Shown here piece after piece: positions 33,958 to 43,219 of a stretch of 64,000 nt of DNA. Every line of letters begins with the position of its first letter. Positions within the stretch are counted from its first letter, which is position 1. The stretch is from assembly GCA_934120045.1 (NCBI GenBank), contig CAKOTF010000007.1, positions 19,231-83,230 on the forward strand. Direction: 5' to 3'. Below the pieces are notes generated by a model. The model searched no databases, had not been told where the DNA came from, and saw nothing but the letters and a program-made list of their open reading frames with translations. This DNA is from an uncultured Clostridia bacterium. Lineage in GTDB: Bacteria > Bacillota > Clostridia > TANB77 > CAG-508. A program made the translations under genes and the position numbers.

Positions 33958-34491
33958 TTATTTATGAAATTTATTTAAAAATGTTCCAACAAAATGTACA
34001 ATTGGTGTTGAATTATTGTTTGCTACTTCTTTTCCTAAGGCTTTTCCACCTACTGTTAATGATGCAACTATAGCACTTATTACAAATTGTAAGTTCACTC
34101 CAAATTTTTCTGTTATTTTCGATGCAATCATCGCACTTATAGCTCCACTTAGTACTCCACATATATCTCCTATTACATCTGCACATATATTTGCAACTCT
34201 TGCTGAATTTTTTATTAATTTAATAGATGTTTTTGCACCTTTTACTTTTTTCGTTGCTTTTGCATGAAATTCTTCTTCATTAGCAACTGTTACTGCAACT
34301 CCTATTATGTCAAATCCTATTCCTATTGCAATAACTAATATTAATATAAATATTGATGCTCCTAAATTTAAGTTAGATACTCCATTTGTTGATATATATG
34401 AAAAACATATTGATAATACAAATGTTATTATAAATACTTCTATAAACCACTTGAACTTCGAGTGATCTTTTCCTTTTGAATTTTTACTCAT
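33958..34491 (-). CDS. oapA: OapA-like membrane protein (OLE RNA partner)
   Basis: A 177-residue membrane protein with about four hydrophobic helices (FIEVFIITFVLSICFSYIS; ASIFILILVIAIGIGFDII; ADVIGDICGVLSGAISAM; LQFVISAIVASLTVGGKA) and a DUF21-like stretch ANEEEFHAKATKKVKGAK. Size, topology and position directly behind a roughly 520-base structured RNA fit OapA, the protein that forms a membrane complex with OLE RNA and is linked in Bacillus halodurans to tolerance of cold, alcohols and magnesium stress. The ATG has AAGGAG at an unusually long 17 bases. Identity is inferred jointly from protein and RNA. Confidence 0.75.
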   Translation of the reverse strand: MSKNSKGKDHSKFKWFIEVFIITFVLSICFSYISTNGVSNLNLGASIFILILVIAIGIGFDIIGVAVTVANEEEFHAKATKKVKGAKTSIKLIKNSARVANICADVIGDICGVLSGAISAMIASKITEKFGVNLQFVISAIVASLTVGGKALGKEVANNNSTPIVHFVGTFLNKFHK

Positions 34492-34539
34492 TTTTTTATT
34501 TTTTCAGTCTCCTTAATACTTGTTTTTATAAAAAAGGTG

Positions 34540-35062
34540 AAGATGGTAAAACCTAAGTAAATTTTACGGTTTAGGTCTAGTTGAATTTCTCTATTCTTTA
34601 CTATGTATTACTACATAGCTGTTTCCATTTAAAAGAACATTCACATATTACAGTGAACACTAGATCACCACTTAAATCCGTACCTTAATCCTCAGATTTC
34701 TATGCTTCTTACCTGAAGCAAACATTCTAGAAGTTTTCCTTGACATGTCTAATATTATTACTAGTCTCTTTCGCAAGTGTAATTTCATAAATATTACTTA
34801 ATCCCAATACCCTCACTCAAGACAGGCTACTCTATGTATTTTGTGTCTTGGCACTCACCATAGGTTTACTTAAATGATTTCTAAGCCTCAACGAAACAGG
34901 GGATTCTATATATGCCATTATATATTACCCGTGTCTCTTACCTTCCTGAAAACACACAAAACTGGCATTTCGCGCACAAACAAGAAGCTTCATGTATGCC
35001 CTTTAGTGGATTTTTAGCCCCACCCTCGCAATAACTGACACGACTAGAATAATGCACCATCA
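34540..35062 (-). ncRNA. ole: Probable OLE RNA (ornate, large, extremophilic)
   Basis: A 520-base stretch with no reading frame but strong structure and clearly higher GC than the intergenic background. It starts at its own promoter inside the end of spoIIE and runs to a hairpin before oapA. Visible helices include CAAGACA/TGTCTTG (34818-34824 with 34844-34850), CTATGTA/TACATAG (34601-34618), a long CACGGG/CCCCTG-centred stem around 34890-34940, and ACCTAA/TTAGGT at the 3' end. The size, lone promoter and an OapA-like gene immediately downstream match the OLE class. RNase P RNA, tmRNA and group II intron signatures are absent. Ends are approximate. Confidence 0.75.
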
Positions 35063-35068
35063 GTTGTT

Positions 35069-35097
35069 ATTATATCATATTCTTTTTTTAGTTTCAA
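35069..35097 (-). promoter_or_regulatory. Sigma-A promoter of the OLE RNA
   Basis: TTGAAA (35092-35097), 17-bp spacer, TATAAT (35069-35074) with extended TGa. It overlaps the last codons and stop of spoIIE. Confidence 0.8.
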
Positions 35098-37486
35098 GTG
35101 AATTTTTTGTGAATTTACATACTATTAAACTCATATCGTCTTTTGTAACACCATAACTATTATCAACAGCCTCATTTAAAATTAAATCGGCTATTTTTTG
35201 CACACTTGTTGTTTCTATATCTTCTAATAAATATTTAACCCATAATTCCTTATTTTTATATTCAACATTTGCATCAAGAATTCCATCACTACACATTACA
35301 AAAATATCTTGATTTTCTATATCTTTATCATATGTAGTCAAATTAATATCTTTTAATATTCCTGCTGGCAAACTTAATGATTTTATTATATGAACACTAT
35401 TACCATTTTTTAAATATGTTGGACATGCTCCATTTTTTATAAATTCTACTTTTCCATTAAATAAATCTATTATCATAATATCTAATGTTGCAAATATTTC
35501 TTCATTTGCATTCATTATTGTTGTATTTATTAAATCTATTGATGTATTTTTATCAAATCCAGACATTAATAATCTTTCTAACATTTTTATTGCTATTTGA
35601 CTACTTTTTCTTGCTTCAGGTCCTGATCCCATTCCATCACTTATTGCCATAAGATATTTTCCATCATTTAATCTAATTTGTAATATGCTATCTCCTGAAA
35701 CAGGACTACCATTTTTTATTTTTGAATCTTGTCCTATTTGTAATAAATATTTATCTGCTGACATATAGCAAAATACTCTTTTTCCTTGTTTATTTAATCT
35801 TTTTGTTTTTACTTCATTAATCATTAATTTTTCATCTAGATTTTTTTCTAATACTGATTGAATTTTTTCAATATCTTTATTTTCACTGATTTTGCTATCT
35901 TCTGTTAAATATAATTCAATATATGTTCTTTTTTCTTTTGTATTAATTTCTAAATTTTCAACAAAAATGCCTTTAATTTCTAGCATATCTATTATTTTCT
36001 TTTTTTGGTCAATATATGTATCTTTGGTATTATTTTCTTTTTCTATTTTTACAGCAATACTAGAAATTGCTTTTGAAACTCCATCTAATTGTGCTTGTAC
36101 ATTTTTTTTATTTGATTTTACTTTTTCTTCCCAAATAAAATCTTTTTTACTTGTTTTATATGCAAAATTAATTGCTTTTATCATTTGTTCTATTTCTTTT
36201 TTTATCTTTTTATTATCTGGTATAACTATATAATTATCAAATTTTGCAAATAAATTTATTAAATCTTTAGATGTCATTTCTTGTTTATCTAATAAAATTT
36301 CAAATATTTCGTCTACAATTCCATTTTTCGTATTTGATATATCATCATATAATAGATTATCTTCCAATCCATCTAAATTATTTAATAATTCTGTTATGAA
36401 TGTATTCTTGTTTTTTTGTTTTGCTTCTTCTGTTGTACTATCTAATTCATAAGTATCTGCAATATCTTTAATTGTTTCGGATACCATATTCAATTGATTG
36501 ACTGTTTCTTCACCTTGTGATAATCTATTATTTTTAAATGATGGGAAATAATTTTCTTTTGGATTTAATTCTTCTATATCTATTCCAACCCAATTTGGAA
36601 CTGCTAATAATCCAATTGCTGCGACTAAAATTTCTTTAAACATTGCAAAATTGCTTGTGTCTCCTTTTGCAACATATATTAAAATTCCATTTCCTATTAC
36701 AAATCCTGCAACTACACCAATTTTTCCATATTTATTAAATAATCCTGCTATCATTCCTGCAACAGCATATTCAGCCACTATTATCGGATCATTTTGAGCA
36801 ATAATTCCTAATGTAACCCCAATTGTAACTCCTGCTGTTGTTCCTATCAATACACCATTTCTCCATCCAAGTAATAATACCATAAATATACTTAATATAT
36901 TTCTTATAGATAGGCCAAGTATTGATAAATTCCCAAATGCAGAACATGCTATTGATACTAAAAGACTTGCTCCTATAATTTCTTCAATTGAAAATGCTCT
37001 TCTATCTGTAATTTCTTGAATTACTACTAAAGAATTTACAAAAATTTTATAAAATATAACAGAAAGCACAGCTAAAGTTATATGTAATAATAAATCTCCT
37101 ATTGTAAATTTAGTTAGTATAAGTTTTGCAACCATAACTAAAATAATACTAAAAAATATGTGTTTTGCAATTTGCATTTGTTCATCTTTATATTCATCAT
37201 TTTCTTTTGGTGGTTTAATACACATTGTTATTAATAACATTAATATTATTAATATATAATTCAAAGCTCCTATTGTTCCAACTCCAACAATATTGCCTAT
37301 TAATCCAACAATTAATACTACTATGGCTGGAACTTTACTTGCTAAACAAGCTCCAACCATTGCAATACTAAATGGTGATACATCTTGTCCCATTCCTACC
37401 ATAGATACCATAAATGCTAATACATATATTATAATATTTTTTAAACTAAATAGATTTTTTATTAATTCTTTATTATCTTTTAACAT
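35075..37486 (-). CDS. spoIIE: Stage II sporulation protein E (PP2C phosphatase)
   Basis: Membrane-bound serine phosphatase that dephosphorylates SpoIIAA in the forespore and so frees sigma-F; it also binds FtsZ at the polar septum. The 803-residue protein has about ten hydrophobic helices in the first 300 residues, a linker/regulatory region, and a C-terminal PP2C domain with metal-binding aspartates in AISDGMGSGPEARKSSQIAI and FVMCSDGILDAN. GAGGTG lies seven bases before the ATG. It stands alone, with the OLE RNA promoter at its 3' end. Confidence 0.97.
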   Translation of the reverse strand: MLKDNKELIKNLFSLKNIIIYVLAFMVSMVGMGQDVSPFSIAMVGACLASKVPAIVVLIVGLIGNIVGVGTIGALNYILIILMLLITMCIKPPKENDEYKDEQMQIAKHIFFSIILVMVAKLILTKFTIGDLLLHITLAVLSVIFYKIFVNSLVVIQEITDRRAFSIEEIIGASLLVSIACSAFGNLSILGLSIRNILSIFMVLLLGWRNGVLIGTTAGVTIGVTLGIIAQNDPIIVAEYAVAGMIAGLFNKYGKIGVVAGFVIGNGILIYVAKGDTSNFAMFKEILVAAIGLLAVPNWVGIDIEELNPKENYFPSFKNNRLSQGEETVNQLNMVSETIKDIADTYELDSTTEEAKQKNKNTFITELLNNLDGLEDNLLYDDISNTKNGIVDEIFEILLDKQEMTSKDLINLFAKFDNYIVIPDNKKIKKEIEQMIKAINFAYKTSKKDFIWEEKVKSNKKNVQAQLDGVSKAISSIAVKIEKENNTKDTYIDQKKKIIDMLEIKGIFVENLEINTKEKRTYIELYLTEDSKISENKDIEKIQSVLEKNLDEKLMINEVKTKRLNKQGKRVFCYMSADKYLLQIGQDSKIKNGSPVSGDSILQIRLNDGKYLMAISDGMGSGPEARKSSQIAIKMLERLLMSGFDKNTSIDLINTTIMNANEEIFATLDIMIIDLFNGKVEFIKNGACPTYLKNGNSVHIIKSLSLPAGILKDINLTTYDKDIENQDIFVMCSDGILDANVEYKNKELWVKYLLEDIETTSVQKIADLILNEAVDNSYGVTKDDMSLIVCKFTKNSLETKKRI

Positions 37487-37589
37487 CCTTTAACACCTCA
37501 TGTAATATTTTAATACTTGTCTTATGTGTTTTTTGTCTTTTCTTGTAGACAAATACAAAAAATTTTCTTACATTTTGTGATATATTATC

Positions 37590-38822
37590 TTATTTTTTTA
37601 ACAAATATATTATATTAATAATATTAATTATAAAACTTGCAAATAGTAACATTACTACTAAAATATTATTATTTGTATTTTTTTCTATATTCATTTCTTT
37701 GTATAAAATATCAAATTTATTTTTTGTATCAAAATATATATTATCTAGCTCTAAAATATCTTTTAAATGTTGATAAAAAATCGAACCAGTGTCATCATCC
37801 GTAACTTCGTTTATCCATAACTTTTTGGTAAATCTTATGAATTCTTTCCTTGTTTTGTTTATATTTATTCCTTGTCTAAATTTCAAATTTATCTTTTTTA
37901 AATATAATTTTGTATATATTGCTAATATATATGTGTAAAAATATTGTTCTTCAAAATCACTTGGAAATATTGTATAATTGTTTATGTCACAACTTGATGA
38001 AAATAATGTTACACTTTGTTTTGTTACACCTAATTTTGCATATTTCCATCTTGAAATTATTTTCATTTCTTCTTTTGAATAATTTACACTATTATCATTT
38101 GGTAATATATTTAAGAATTTAAAATATTGATCTTTTATTTTGTCAAAATCATTCATATTATTCCAACCATTTTCGTCAATACATGCATATGAATATGTTA
38201 ATGCTCTTTCTGTATCTATATCTAATTTCATAGATTCAGTAGCTGGACCTGTTATCCTCTCTACAAATTCTTTAAAATACATTACATCATTAAAACAATC
38301 TGTTTGTATTCTAATTTTGTCGTAATTTTTCATGTTAGAGAATTCTTGATTTATATCTCTGAATTTATAGTTAAAATTTAATAAATCTGAAAATTTATCA
38401 CTATCCTCTATATTGGTTTTTACACATAAAAAACAAATTCCTGTATTAAAACATATAATTTCAACCTTTGGTATTTTAAAAAATATTCCGTTCTTTTCTT
38501 GCACTTTTCCTTGAATATCTCTAGGTATTGTGTATTCAAACATTGTGCAACCATTTCTTGCAAGAATTGCCGCTTTTGTTTCGAGTGGCAATTCTTCCAA
38601 TTGTTTAATCTTAATTTTACTATAGTTAAAAGTCTCAAACATATACTCTCTTGTTCTATGTGAAAAAAATGAATATATGTCCATATCTTTATCTTTTTTA
38701 AATATTTTTAATTCACAATTTTTGTCTTTTAATAATTTCATTAAATATTTTAAATATTTACTTTCTTTTATAACATAAGGATAAATAAAATATGTATATT
38801 CGTATTTCGTTTTTAACTCCAT
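37590..38822 (-). CDS. Hypothetical tail-anchored membrane protein
   Basis: A 410-residue protein with a large cytoplasmic part and one C-terminal hydrophobic hairpin or helix (NILVVMLLFASFIINIINIIYLL). The middle contains helical segments before the anchor (FTKKLWINEVTDDDTG, ILELDNIYFDTKNKFDILY) in an arrangement reminiscent of CorA-like or RMD1-like proteins, but the CorA GMN motif is absent. AGAGGGA precedes the ATG; the WG-repeat gene lies 24 bases upstream, so the two are probably co-transcribed. No function proposed. Confidence 0.75.
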   Translation of the reverse strand: MELKTKYEYTYFIYPYVIKESKYLKYLMKLLKDKNCELKIFKKDKDMDIYSFFSHRTREYMFETFNYSKIKIKQLEELPLETKAAILARNGCTMFEYTIPRDIQGKVQEKNGIFFKIPKVEIICFNTGICFLCVKTNIEDSDKFSDLLNFNYKFRDINQEFSNMKNYDKIRIQTDCFNDVMYFKEFVERITGPATESMKLDIDTERALTYSYACIDENGWNNMNDFDKIKDQYFKFLNILPNDNSVNYSKEEMKIISRWKYAKLGVTKQSVTLFSSSCDINNYTIFPSDFEEQYFYTYILAIYTKLYLKKINLKFRQGININKTRKEFIRFTKKLWINEVTDDDTGSIFYQHLKDILELDNIYFDTKNKFDILYKEMNIEKNTNNNILVVMLLFASFIINIINIIYLLKK

Positions 38823-38846
38823 CTTTTGTTCCCTCTTTCTAAATTA

Positions 38847-40355
38847 TTATTTATCACAATAATAATTTACTCCTATTTCTTCTCCTAAATACCATTTTCC
38901 TATAAAGTCAATTTTTAAATTATTTTCTAAATTATATTTTGGTTCTATTACTGTTTTTCCGTTTTTGTCAATTGATCCCCATAATCCATCTTTTTTTACT
39001 GAAACAAAACCATAAGGATTTTGTTCTGTTGCATCATCATAAATATAGTCTACTACAATATTTCCTTTTTTGTCTACATATCCATATTTTCCATTTTCTT
39101 TTTTCAAAAATAATGTATTGTTTGGCAATGCTTCTTGACTTGCAATTTCTTCTAAATTCAAATTGTAATACTTATAATCATTATCAACTCTCATTCTTAT
39201 ATATTTGTCATTTACGTTTAGATCTACTAGAACTCCATTTAATTTTGTTTCATATTTATCATTAATTATTGTTGTTTTATAATTTTCGTCTTCTGCTAAA
39301 AATACATTTGCTTTTTCATTATAAATAATTCCTGTATATTCAAATGGAACCTTTTCTTTTTCGTTTTCATCTATAATTCCATATTTTTCATCTTTTTTTG
39401 CTATATAAATTCCTTCTTTTGCTTCTTTTAAATCTTTATATTTTGCTTCAATTAATATATCTCCAGATGTTGTCATTTCTCCATATAAATCTTTTTGAGT
39501 AAATATAATTCCTCTTTTTGTACTTGATTTTATATCATCAAATCCTTTATCAATTAATGTTTCTCCTGCTTGATTGATTATTTTTTCTTCTCCGTCTTCT
39601 ACAACATAGTAGTTATCACCTAAATACACTTGTTTTATTTCATTATATTTGTTTTCTAATATTTGTATTTTTGTTGTGCTTACTATTCCACATTTTCCAT
39701 TTTCATCTGTTGTTATATATCCTTCTTTGTATGTTGTTCCTAGATTTTTTATATCAGAATATTTTACATCTATTAAAATTGTTCCGGCATTATTTACAAG
39801 TCCTACATATCCATCTTTTCTTATTAATAAACTGTTTTCTATTCCTTTCATTGCACTAATTTCATCATATTCACAGTCTAATAATTTTTTACCATTTAAA
39901 TCAATTAATCCATATTTTCCATTTTGCATTACTTTTAGTACATTTTTTTCATACCATATATTATCATTCTCATCTATATTTTCTAGCACTTGAATTTGAT
40001 CATATTGTGTGAATATTTCTTCATTTTTTCTATTTAATGCTTTTGTTTTATATGTTCCATTTTCTTCGTTTATATCATATGTACATATGAATACATCTTT
40101 TGTTTTGTCTGGTATTACTATCATTTCTTGGTATGATGGATTTATTACTGTTTCTCCATCTTGATTTATTACTCCCCATTTATCTGCTGAAAATGCTGTA
40201 AAGTATTCATATTCTTTATTTAGTTTTTCTCTTTGTGCAAATACGTTTTTTATTATCATTACTACCATTGCTATTACAATGATTGCAATAATTACAGCAA
40301 ATACTTTTTGGTAATTTAACTTACCTTCAGTTTCATATCTTCTTCCTCTACTCAT
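38847..40355 (-). CDS. WG-repeat protein with N-terminal membrane anchor
   Basis: A 502-residue protein made of one membrane helix (VFAVIIAIIVIAMVVMIIKNV, residues about 17-37) and about nine WG beta-repeats, for example KWGVINQDGETVINPSYQE, KYGLIDLNGKKLLDCEYDE and LWGSIDKNGKTVIEPKYN. WG-repeat proteins are common in Clostridia; their ligands are mostly unknown and they probably act as extracytoplasmic binding platforms. The ATG at 40355 lies behind AAAGGA. It is followed by the tail-anchored hypothetical gene. Confidence 0.92.
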   Translation of the reverse strand: MSRGRRYETEGKLNYQKVFAVIIAIIVIAMVVMIIKNVFAQREKLNKEYEYFTAFSADKWGVINQDGETVINPSYQEMIVIPDKTKDVFICTYDINEENGTYKTKALNRKNEEIFTQYDQIQVLENIDENDNIWYEKNVLKVMQNGKYGLIDLNGKKLLDCEYDEISAMKGIENSLLIRKDGYVGLVNNAGTILIDVKYSDIKNLGTTYKEGYITTDENGKCGIVSTTKIQILENKYNEIKQVYLGDNYYVVEDGEEKIINQAGETLIDKGFDDIKSSTKRGIIFTQKDLYGEMTTSGDILIEAKYKDLKEAKEGIYIAKKDEKYGIIDENEKEKVPFEYTGIIYNEKANVFLAEDENYKTTIINDKYETKLNGVLVDLNVNDKYIRMRVDNDYKYYNLNLEEIASQEALPNNTLFLKKENGKYGYVDKKGNIVVDYIYDDATEQNPYGFVSVKKDGLWGSIDKNGKTVIEPKYNLENNLKIDFIGKWYLGEEIGVNYYCDK

Positions 40356-40461
40356 ATATAACATCCTTTCATATTTATATTTTGTATTAGCTTTTTGTCT
40401 GTTTTTAATGCCTATAATATATCATAATTTGGTGGAGATTACAAGATTTTATGTAATAAAA

Positions 40462-40493
40462 AAAGAACTATAATTTTTATATTATAGTTCTTT
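40462..40493. terminator. Terminator of ssb
   Basis: AAAGAACTATAAT pairs perfectly with ATTATAGTTCTTT; the minus strand continues with further T to give a long T-tract. Confidence 0.85.
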
Positions 40494-40504
40494 AAATATA
40501 TATA

Positions 40505-41218
40505 TTAAACAGCTTCTTGATTTTCTGTTTCTTCTTTGTTTTCATTTCCTTCTTCATTTATTACTTCTAAGCTACATACAGAAACTTCATATGCAGTTTT
40601 TGTTTCAACTGTTCCATCTTCATGTTTTTTTTCATATTGTCTTGATTGAACTCTACCTATAATTTTTACTTGTGTTCCAACTTCTATGTTTTGGCAAAAT
40701 CTTGCATTTCTTCCCCAAGCAATTGTTGGGATATAATCTGATTTATTATATGCTCTATTTACTGCTAATAATAAATCTGCAATTTCTCTTCCAAATGGTG
40801 TTTGTCTGTAAATAGGTTTTTTACAAACAAATCCGATAAGTACAACTTCGTTTGTCATTTCTTCTTTTTTTGCTATTTCTTCATCTTCGCCTTCAACTTC
40901 TTGTTCTTCGTTTTCTGGTAATTCTTGAACATCTTTAGCAAAAACTGTTAAGATTAATTTGTTTCTTTCATTTTCAAAGCTGTTGTATGATCTAAATTGT
41001 CCTTTTATTAATAATTTCTTTCCTTCTATCAATGTTTCATCTGTTATTAGTCTTTCTGAAATTGTTATTGGAATAATGTCTGCGTTTCCACTTAAACGTG
41101 CTATAGATAATGAAAATCTATAAAATTTCTCCCCATAAATTTCATGGCTAAATTCTTTTTCGCCTGTAACCTTTCCTACTAATGTTAAGTAGTTGTTTTC
41201 TAAATAATTTGTATCCAA
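40505..41218 (-). CDS. ssb: Single-stranded DNA-binding protein with two OB folds
   Basis: A 237-residue SSB-like protein. Two OB-fold units are visible: LTLVGKVTGEKEFSHEIYGEKF in the first half, and VVLIGFVCKKPIYRQTPFGREIADLLLAV ending IIGRVQSR in the second (quoted in parts), joined by an acidic linker (EEQEVEGEDEE). The tail is acidic and Gln/Glu-rich as in SSB. Double-OB SSB-like proteins are known in Clostridia. The start is TTG at 41218, eight bases behind GGGAGG. It may bind ssDNA as a dimer instead of a tetramer; whether it is the main SSB is unknown. Confidence 0.85.
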   Translation of the reverse strand: MDTNYLENNYLTLVGKVTGEKEFSHEIYGEKFYRFSLSIARLSGNADIIPITISERLITDETLIEGKKLLIKGQFRSYNSFENERNKLILTVFAKDVQELPENEEQEVEGEDEEIAKKEEMTNEVVLIGFVCKKPIYRQTPFGREIADLLLAVNRAYNKSDYIPTIAWGRNARFCQNIEVGTQVKIIGRVQSRQYEKKHEDGTVETKTAYEVSVCSLEVINEEGNENKEETENQEAV

Positions 41219-41451
41219 TTTTATTTCCTCCCTATCTTTTTTATTTTATCGATTGTAAATTACCATCTTGCGTTTTTTTATTTTAAAATTTTCTACATTT
41301 TTTATTATACTACACATTTTTGGTTTTGTCTACATAAAAAGTTAATATTTTGAAATTTTTTTGAATTTTTATTCATTTTTAGGCATTTTTGCCAGTTTTT
41401 TATAAATTATGGCATATTTTATGTTACTTTTTATGAATTATAACTAATTTA

Positions 41452-41940
41452 TTATTCTTCATTTAATTCTCTTACTATAAAATTAATTATTTGGCTATAT
41501 ATTGATATTTTATCAGATGGCACTATTTCTATCTTTCTTTCTTGATTTTCTATTTTTTGTTTATTAATTTTTTCTATATCCCTTTGAACACTAATAATTA
41601 TATAATCCTCTTTTATACTTGAAATTGATAATGTTGATTTTTGATTAAATCCAAATGTTATAATTTTGATTGGTTTTTCCATATTAATATTTTTTAAAAA
41701 TTTTATTTCAATGTCTGAATTCACTATAACATATTTAGTTTTATTTATTATTTCTCTCATAAATTTGTATTCTTCTTTTGTTAAATTTATGTCTTTATTA
41801 CAAATAATTTCTTCGAATTTTATATTTTTAAAATTTTTAATGCTTTCATTTGTTATATCAACAACTTCATATTTATCACCTAATTTTTTTTTTAACTCTT
41901 TTATATTTTTCTTTTTGGCTATTATCCCAACTAATGCCAT
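41452..41940 (-). CDS. Hypothetical protein
   Basis: A 162-residue soluble alpha/beta protein behind AGGAGAG. It begins MALVGIIAKKKNIKELKK, has a Rossmann-like pattern of short strands (EVVDIT, EEIICN, YVIVNS) and a stretch IKIITFGFNQKSTLSISSI that recalls, weakly, the central region of Mur-ligase-like proteins, though no ATP motif is present. Stand-alone between ssb (230-base AT-rich gap with nothing evident) and the toxin gene. Function unknown. Confidence 0.7.
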   Translation of the reverse strand: MALVGIIAKKKNIKELKKKLGDKYEVVDITNESIKNFKNIKFEEIICNKDINLTKEEYKFMREIINKTKYVIVNSDIEIKFLKNINMEKPIKIITFGFNQKSTLSISSIKEDYIIISVQRDIEKINKQKIENQERKIEIVPSDKISIYSQIINFIVRELNEE

Positions 41941-41996
41941 CTATACTCTCCTCATTTTTATTATAATTATATTTTTTCCAATTATATAAATAATAT

Positions 41997-42031
41997 GCAA
42001 AATAATAGGTGATATATAATCACCTATTATT
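41997..42031 (-). terminator. Terminator of the toxin-antitoxin operon
   Basis: AATAATAGGTGAT (42001-42013) pairs perfectly with ATCACCTATTATT (42019-42031), then TTTT on the minus strand; it includes the toxin stop codon. Confidence 0.8.
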
Positions 42032-42920
42032 TTAAAACTTGTTCTTGTATCTCTTTTATACTTTCTTCATATATATGTAAAATTTCTACTAAAATCTTGC
42101 TTTCACCAATTGACATTTTTTTCTCTTTTAATAATTTCTGGAAAAAGTCTCTATTTCTTTCAAAATATGAAATTGCTACACCTAAATCATCTGTTCTTCC
42201 ACTTAATGTTGCAATTTTTGCATTTTCATATCTTCCAATTTCATCACTTCCATATATCTTTACTGGACTACTAGGTCTTTCACCTCTTCTATAAACTTCA
42301 ACTTTATGAACAATTCCTGATTTTTCGATAGCATCTATTGTTTTTGGCATTTCTTCATATGTTTCTAAAAAATGATCTAATGTTACAAGTCTTCCCCATC
42401 CTCTAGTTTCAACCTGAGATGCATATCTTTCTAGTATTGACATTAAACAATTTAATTTGTTTACTGCCATTCCCCTAACTATAACTTCATATCCAGGCAT
42501 TTTATCTCTTATTGTATTTAAGATTCTTGCATTTCTTCCAGTTCCTTCAAAAATAACATTATATCCTTCTCTTAAAGCTCTATCGAATAAAGAACTTGTC
42601 CAAGTATTACTTTCTTGATCTGTTATTTTTGTATAAAATTGTGGATATAATTTTGCTACATTATCTCCATTTGGATGAAATGCTTTTATTTCATCACTAT
42701 TTATTATTACAACATTATCATTTACAAATTGATCTCTTCCAAAAATATTTAATCCTGTTTTTCCTGATGCCGGTGGTGCTATATCAATAATAGCCTTTGG
42801 CTTTACTACAGGAAATTTATCTGATAAAAATATATCTTCAATACGTAATCCAATCAAGTTATGTTCTTCTTCAGATAATTTATATTTTTCCATAAGCATT
42901 TTTTCATCTAATTGTTCCAT
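42027..42920 (-). CDS. Zeta-toxin family kinase
   Basis: A 297-residue zeta/PezT-type toxin. In this family the enzyme phosphorylates UDP-N-acetylglucosamine-type precursors and blocks cell-wall synthesis. The Walker A motif APPASGKTG (Lys54) follows IIDI; the next strands carry NSDEIKAFHP and FEGTGRNA, matching the substrate Asp and catalytic region of the family. It overlaps the 3' end of the small upstream gene by 13 bases, the usual epsilon-zeta order. The last 60 residues are a helical extension. Chromosomal copy, no plasmid or phage genes nearby. Confidence 0.9.
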   Translation of the reverse strand: MEQLDEKMLMEKYKLSEEEHNLIGLRIEDIFLSDKFPVVKPKAIIDIAPPASGKTGLNIFGRDQFVNDNVVIINSDEIKAFHPNGDNVAKLYPQFYTKITDQESNTWTSSLFDRALREGYNVIFEGTGRNARILNTIRDKMPGYEVIVRGMAVNKLNCLMSILERYASQVETRGWGRLVTLDHFLETYEEMPKTIDAIEKSGIVHKVEVYRRGERPSSPVKIYGSDEIGRYENAKIATLSGRTDDLGVAISYFERNRDFFQKLLKEKKMSIGESKILVEILHIYEESIKEIQEQVLK

Positions 42921-43147
42921 TTATTTTCTACCCCTTCATATCTTTGTTTCATTTCTGAGCCATATACATCTATTACTTTACTTATTGTTTGTTCATCACA
43001 TGAATAAACTCTTTCTCTTTCTATTAGTAATTCTTTTATTTTTTCATCATTTGTAGGAACACCACTATTAGATAATTTTGCTATTTTTTCTGCTATCAAT
43101 TCAACTGCTACTTCTAATTTGGTATTAAGCGTCATGTAATCTTTCAT
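42908..43147 (-). CDS. Probable epsilon-type antitoxin of the zeta toxin
   Basis: An 80-residue helical protein directly upstream of and overlapping the zeta toxin, so almost certainly its antitoxin. It is predicted to form a small helical bundle (TLNTKLEVAVELIAEKIAKL; KIKELLIERERVYSC) and shows no obvious DNA-binding domain, like plasmid epsilon and unlike PezA. The ATG at 43147 has AAAGGAGA close upstream. Identity is by position and size; direct homology to epsilon is not visible by eye. Confidence 0.75.
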   Translation of the reverse strand: MKDYMTLNTKLEVAVELIAEKIAKLSNSGVPTNDEKIKELLIERERVYSCDEQTISKVIDVYGSEMKQRYEGVENKWNN

Positions 43148-43180
43148 TAGACTCTCCTTTCCAAATTGTAATCTCAAAAA

Positions 43181-43209
43181 ATTTTACTACTTTTTATATA
43201 CTTTGTCAA
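43181..43209 (-). promoter_or_regulatory. Sigma-A promoter of the toxin-antitoxin operon
   Basis: TTGACA (43204-43209), 17-bp spacer, TAAAAT (43181-43186), starting ten bases after the deacetylase stop codon. Confidence 0.75.
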
Positions 43210-43219
43210 TACAAATAGC

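Noticed and set aside
34492..35062. Possible group II intron, RNase P RNA or tmRNA in the long non-coding region.
   Set aside because: No domain V signature, no RNase P conserved core and no tRNA-like ends with a tag frame were seen; the adjacent OapA-like gene fits OLE better.
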